Source of the DNA: Terasakiella sp033100395
Lineage (GTDB): Bacteria; Pseudomonadota; Alphaproteobacteria; Rhodospirillales; Terasakiellaceae
NCBI RefSeq assembly: GCF_033100395.1
Contig: NZ_JAWLVJ010000016.1
Location: forward strand, 39,383 to 103,382
DNA: 64,000 nt
Reading direction: 5' to 3'
The notes under the pieces were generated by a model, which saw only the letters and a list, made by a program, of their open reading frames with translations, made no database searches and was not told the DNA's origin. Below, one piece after another: positions 60,726 to 64,000 of this stretch; the first letter of the stretch is position 1, and each line of letters opens with the position of its first letter. Both the position numbers and the translations under genes were made by a program.

Positions 60726-60852
60726 TACGTCGAAATTCACGACATTTAAGAATCCAGATTGTGTCGAAAACCCAACACATATCGGACTTAACCAATTGGT
60801 CAGAAAAAATCATTACAAATCAAAGGATTATCTATGTCGAAATCTCGACATA
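60726..60852. promoter_or_regulatory. GTCGA-centred inverted repeats between TRAP system 3 and tauE
   Basis: TATGTCGA-AATC-TCGACATA is perfect at 60833-60852. Two imperfect relatives lie at about 60726-60747 and 60759-60780, and a lone CGACATA half-site at about 60867. They sit upstream of the plus-strand TauE-like gene and are likely sites for one regulator. No gene is seen in this AT-rich stretch. Confidence 0.55.
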
Positions 60853-61041
60853 TTACGCCGTAATACCGACATAAGCATTTGTAAGTAAATCACTTTTACG
60901 CACTTAACTGTAGTCTGATATACCAACTATTACGTAAATTTCAGCCCTGATGATTTTTTGCGAATTTTAAAATTATTCTCTTTTCTTTCTCACCCAAAGG
61001 CATTATCTGAGCGCTTTAGAGTCCCCATTGCAGGTTTTAAC

Positions 61042-61791
61042 GTGTTATCCGACATCTTCCACATCCTCCCCTTGCTCGCAGGCGTCGCGTTGGGGTGCTA
61101 TATTCAGACCATCACTGGCTTTGCCTTCGGTCTTGTCTTTATCAGCTTTATCACGGTCTTTAACCTGCTCGACCTTCAATCCGCCACTTTGATTTCCAGC
61201 GCTCTGGCCGTTGTCAACACAACGACCGCCTTGCTGAATAGAGAACGTCATGCGGATAAAAAGTTGGTCCTGCTTATTCTGATTTGTGGCCTGCCTTTTC
61301 TCTTTGTCGGCTATCAGCTTCTTGCCTTTCTGGATGCCAATAACATCACGTTGATTAAATACATCCTCAGCATCATCATTATTTTGGCAAGCCTTCTGCT
61401 GTTTGTCCCGCCAAAACAGGGAAAAAGTATTTCCAGTCTGCCTGTCTTCGGTTTCTTTGGCGGACTGGCCGGACTGTTGGGGGGACTTTTTGCCATCTCC
61501 GGCCCGCCACTCATCTTCCAATTTTACCGCCAGAACCTGCCTGTTAAAACCATCCGCGATTGCCTGTTGACCATTTTTATTGTCCTGGCCTCTACCCGAC
61601 TTGGTCTCGGGGTCGCTGTGGAAGGTCTTTCAGAAACCGTCTGGACCACCGTGCTGCTGGCGCTGCCTATCGCCTATGGCTTTACCTGGCTCGCCAAGAA
61701 TTTTCCGCCCAAAATCAGTGACCTGACACTTCGCCGCATTGCAGCAATTTTATTGATCTTTTCGGCCATCACCATCGCGGTTCAGGCCTAG
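61042..61791 (+). CDS. tauE: TauE/SafE (TSUP) family exporter
   Basis: Membrane protein of about 249 aa with 8 or so segments and the family's LPLLAGVALGCYIQTITGFAFGLVF start and GFFGGLAGLLGGLFAISGPPLIFQF midpoint repeat. In taurine users this family exports sulfite or sulfonate products made by Xsc. I chose GTG 61042 because it gives the normal family N-terminus; a TTG at 60958 would add 28 residues without ribosome site. The role in sulfite export is inferred from the neighbouring taurine genes. Confidence 0.83.
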   Translation: MLSDIFHILPLLAGVALGCYIQTITGFAFGLVFISFITVFNLLDLQSATLISSALAVVNTTTALLNRERHADKKLVLLILICGLPFLFVGYQLLAFLDANNITLIKYILSIIIILASLLLFVPPKQGKSISSLPVFGFFGGLAGLLGGLFAISGPPLIFQFYRQNLPVKTIRDCLLTIFIVLASTRLGLGVAVEGLSETVWTTVLLALPIAYGFTWLAKNFPPKISDLTLRRIAAILLIFSAITIAVQA

Positions 61792-61801
61792 TCATATCTA
61801 A

Positions 61802-61843
61802 CTGGTCTCATTGGCTTTTCCAATCTGGTCCGGCTGGTCTCAT
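61802..61843 (+). promoter_or_regulatory. Direct repeats upstream of tauX, possible TauR-type site
   Basis: CTGGTCTCAT occurs at 61802-61811 and again at 61834-61843, 32 bp (three helical turns) apart. From memory, TauR of the MocR family uses direct repeats resembling CTGGACTYAA at taurine promoters; these repeats match 7 of 10 positions. Located 150-190 bp before tauX. Confidence 0.5.
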
Positions 61844-61992
61844 CAGTAGAAATGAACTGGTGCTACCGAGATTTTTTTCCAACACGTAACGTATAGCCAA
61901 CAGAACGACAAACCCGTCTTTTCGGAACTGGCGCTCTGATAACGGTTCATTGCGCCCCTTGGTGCAGCATACATTGTTGGAGAAACAAAAAA

Positions 61993-62388
61993 ATGACAAA
62001 AGAAGATCAAGCAAACGTTGACACACTGGCAGCTGTTTTTGATGCATTTAACCGCCACGATGCAGATGGCGTAATGGCGCATATGACAGATGACATCGTT
62101 TTTGACGGTGCAGGCGGTCCAGAAGTTTATGGCGTTCGCTTTAGTGGCCAGCAAGAAGTCGGCGATGCGTTTCGCGGTGTATTTGCCACATTCAAAGATG
62201 TTGAATGGGCCGACTGCGTACATTTCGCTTCCGGTGATCGCGGCATTTCCGAATGGACTTTTAAAGGCACCAAAGATGATGGCTCGCGCGTTGAAGCTGA
62301 AGGCGTTGACCTTTTCACCTTCCGTGACGGCAAGATCGCATCCAAACGCGCTTTCCGCAAAGACCGTCCTTTACTGAGCACCAAATAA
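61993..62388 (+). CDS. tauX: Taurine dehydrogenase small subunit (SnoaL/NTF2-like)
   Basis: 131-aa NTF2/SnoaL-fold protein: MTKEDQANVDTLAAVFDAFNRHDADG start, EVYGVRFSGQQEVGDAFRGVF, GVDLFTFRDGKIASKRAFRKDRP. It lies 45 bp before the FAD subunit gene and in taurine operons is the TauX partner. With TauY it oxidises taurine to sulfoacetaldehyde and ammonia. GGAG ribosome site upstream. Confidence 0.88.
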   Translation: MTKEDQANVDTLAAVFDAFNRHDADGVMAHMTDDIVFDGAGGPEVYGVRFSGQQEVGDAFRGVFATFKDVEWADCVHFASGDRGISEWTFKGTKDDGSRVEAEGVDLFTFRDGKIASKRAFRKDRPLLSTK

Positions 62389-62433
62389 GTTCAGCCTTTT
62401 TACAAATTCTAACTCGTTGAAAGGGAGGAAGTC

Positions 62434-63822
62434 ATGGATACAATGCATAAAGCACAGAAAAGCACCAACGCTTACGATCCACACTTTGACCCCCTCGTCC
62501 AGAAAACACCAGGTCACAATCAGGATTACGCCCCCACCTACTGGGTGGCCCATGGCGGTGAGACACCCGAAGATGACGGTCCCATCACACAAGATGTTGA
62601 TGTAGATGTTGCCATCATCGGGGCGGGCTTTACAGGTCTGGCTTGTGCGATCTTTTTGGCACAGGAACATGGCATCAAAGCCCATGTTCTGGAAGCCAAT
62701 CAGTCCAGCTGGGGCTGTACCAGCCGTAACGGCGGTCAGGCACAGCTGAATTCCGGCCGCCTCAAACGATCCCAGTGGATCAAAAAATGGGGCTTGGATA
62801 CAGCCAAACAGCTTCACAAAGACATCCAGGAAGGCTTTGAGACGTTCGAAGACCTGATCAAGGATATCGATTGTGATGCGGTTGATGGCGGTCACCTTTA
62901 CATCGCGCATCGTCCCAAGGTCATGAAGACCCTGGAAGCGGAAATCGATGTGATGAACAAGCACTTCGGCTACAAATCCAGAATTGTGTCCCAAGAGGAA
63001 CTGCATTCTGATTTTGTAAAAGATGCAAGCGGTTTTGGCGCCATGCTGGAACCCACAGGCACAGGCGTTCAACCTGTCAAAGTGGCTTATGGCTATCACA
63101 AAAAAGCCCGTGCACTTGGCGCAAAAATCCATACCTCCAGCCCGGTTGAAGGGTGGGAAACCATCAATGGTGTCCATCACCTGAAAACCCCTGGCGGGAT
63201 CGTGCGTGCCCGTGCAGTTGCTGTTGCGACAGGTGGCTATACAACACAGAGCCTGCATAAAACACTGAAAAACCGTTTTATGCCGATCATGTCAAACAAC
63301 ATGGTGACCCGTACCTTGACGGATGAAGAAATTGAAGCCTGCGGTTTCAAAACCAACCTGATCCTGACAGATACACGCACATTGCGTCACTATTACCGCC
63401 TGCTGCCCGACAATCGTCTGCAGATTGGCAGTCGCAGCGCCATCACAGGCGCAGATGCAGCCAACCGCAAGCATTTTGAACGTCTTGTGGCAGGTAAAGA
63501 TGCGAAATTCCCTGCGCTAAAAGGAATTGATATTGATTATTCCTGGTGGGGATGGGTGGATGTCAGCCACGACATGATGCCACGCGTCTTCCAACCCAAT
63601 TCCGATGAAACCATCTATTACGCCTTTGGTTATGGCGGCAATGGGGTGATGTCATCGGCACATGCGGGCCGCCGGATGGCCCAATTGGTCGCAGGTAAGG
63701 AAGTTCCAAAAGATCTTCCAATCTACAACAGCCCGCTGCCTTACGAGATTTTTGCACCTTTCCGCCGGATTGGTCAGCGTTTTCTCTACGTCTGGTATGC
63801 AATGCGCGACGACTACCTTTAA
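62434..63822 (+). CDS. tauY: Taurine dehydrogenase large subunit (FAD oxidoreductase)
   Basis: 462-aa DAO/GlpD-like flavoprotein. FAD Rossmann motif VAIIGAGFTGLACAIFLAQEHG at about residue 55, SSWGCTSRNGGQAQLNSGRL typical of amine oxidising relatives, and late FGYGGNGVMSSAHAGRRMAQLV. It resembles gamma-glutamylputrescine oxidases, but the flanking tauX and xsc identify it as TauY. Strong ribosome site (GGGAGGAA). Confidence 0.9.
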   Translation: MDTMHKAQKSTNAYDPHFDPLVQKTPGHNQDYAPTYWVAHGGETPEDDGPITQDVDVDVAIIGAGFTGLACAIFLAQEHGIKAHVLEANQSSWGCTSRNGGQAQLNSGRLKRSQWIKKWGLDTAKQLHKDIQEGFETFEDLIKDIDCDAVDGGHLYIAHRPKVMKTLEAEIDVMNKHFGYKSRIVSQEELHSDFVKDASGFGAMLEPTGTGVQPVKVAYGYHKKARALGAKIHTSSPVEGWETINGVHHLKTPGGIVRARAVAVATGGYTTQSLHKTLKNRFMPIMSNNMVTRTLTDEEIEACGFKTNLILTDTRTLRHYYRLLPDNRLQIGSRSAITGADAANRKHFERLVAGKDAKFPALKGIDIDYSWWGWVDVSHDMMPRVFQPNSDETIYYAFGYGGNGVMSSAHAGRRMAQLVAGKEVPKDLPIYNSPLPYEIFAPFRRIGQRFLYVWYAMRDDYL

Positions 63823-63932
63823 CTCAATCGGTCGGGCGCCTCCCAGCCCGGCCAACCCTAAAACGAATTTGGCACATCACAGGCGTGGTGCGCCTGACAA
63901 CGACCTAAATTTCACACAGGAGACCACACGTC

Positions 63933-64000
63933 ATGGTTAAAATGACAACAGAAGAAGCGTTTATTAAAGTATTGCAGATGCACGGTATCGAGCATGGTTT
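63933..64000 (+). CDS. xsc: Sulfoacetaldehyde acetyltransferase, 5' end only
   Basis: Cut by the right window edge after 22 codons, starting MVKMTTEEAFIKVLQMHGIEHGF, which is the conserved N-terminus of Xsc (a thiamine-diphosphate enzyme that converts sulfoacetaldehyde and phosphate to acetyl phosphate and sulfite). ACAGGAGA ribosome site upstream. It completes the taurine pathway with TauXY. Confidence 0.88.
   Translation, partial: MVKMTTEEAFIKVLQMHGIEHG

Noticed and set aside
63823..63932. Short hairpins between tauY and xsc
   Set aside because: Stems of 6-7 bp without U tract, probably incidental; the genes look co-transcribed.

Overview
The window looks like chromosome of a marine alphaproteobacterium, most likely a Rhodospirillales-type spirillum. 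This is an inference from gene content, not a phylogeny. It carries three complete TRAP (DctP-DctQ-DctM) importers, a taurine catabolism locus (TauXY, Xsc), PHB-type genes (PhaB, thiolase, 3-hydroxybutyrate dehydrogenase), a glutarate/lysine branch, and two hemerythrin-domain proteins. There are no tRNAs, rRNAs, insertion sequences, integrases or CRISPR arrays that I can see. Gene packing is dense, with many 1-8 bp overlaps.

1-14.0 kb: a type I secretion ABC transporter (truncated by the window edge) is divergent from two tandem giant paralogous RTX/cadherin-like surface proteins of 2113 and about 1807 aa. They share an N-terminal module, a C-terminal secretion end and a duplicated upstream element. 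They differ in the middle: LamG-like domains plus seven exact 108-residue repeats in the first, and 95-residue tandem repeats, a Lys/Gly linker and nonapeptide RTX repeats in the second. A 4-N assembly gap lies inside the second and is almost certainly a repeat artefact.

14.1-19.0 kb: a frameshifted YchJ-like SEC-C gene, an unusual metallo-beta-lactamase/cNMP/cNMP/hemerythrin fusion, a membrane-anchored cytochrome c lipoprotein and glutaminase.

19.0-32.9 kb: a divergent catabolic locus for a sugar or acid sugar. The minus strand has TRAP transporter, SMP-30 lactonase, Gfo/Idh/MocA dehydrogenase, FadR-type GntR regulator and GAPDH. The plus strand has isopropylmalate-type dehydrogenase, DUF1537 (OtnK-like) kinase, class II aldolase, LsrG-like isomerase, pyruvate kinase, methylglyoxal synthase and PfkB kinase. 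Back-to-back promoters flank one GntR-like palindrome. The set looks like a rewired tetronate pathway ending at dihydroxyacetone phosphate.

32.9-45.1 kb: a second divergent locus, apparently for an aromatic acid that ends in fumarate plus acetoacetate. One arm is TRAP transporter, bacteriohemerythrin, maleylacetoacetate isomerase-like GST, 3-hydroxybutyrate dehydrogenase and a MATE pump. The other arm is VOC protein, fumarylacetoacetase-like hydrolase, FAD monooxygenase, DUF2783-like protein, degenerate metallo-beta-lactamase and an MFS pump. Repeated TTTCA-NN-TGAAA palindromes lie between the arms.

45.1-60.5 kb: a lone MenA-like prenyltransferase; a glutarate CoA-transferase/glutaryl-CoA dehydrogenase pair with a divergent LysR regulator; PhaB, thiolase, acyl-CoA ligase and a sigma-54 activator; an exported MetX-fold hydrolase; a fused CoA-transferase; and the third TRAP transporter.

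60.5-64 kb: TauE/SafE exporter, taurine dehydrogenase TauX and TauY, and the start of Xsc. All three TRAP operons have a strong hairpin in the dctP-dctQ gap, a shared design that probably sets excess binding protein over permease.
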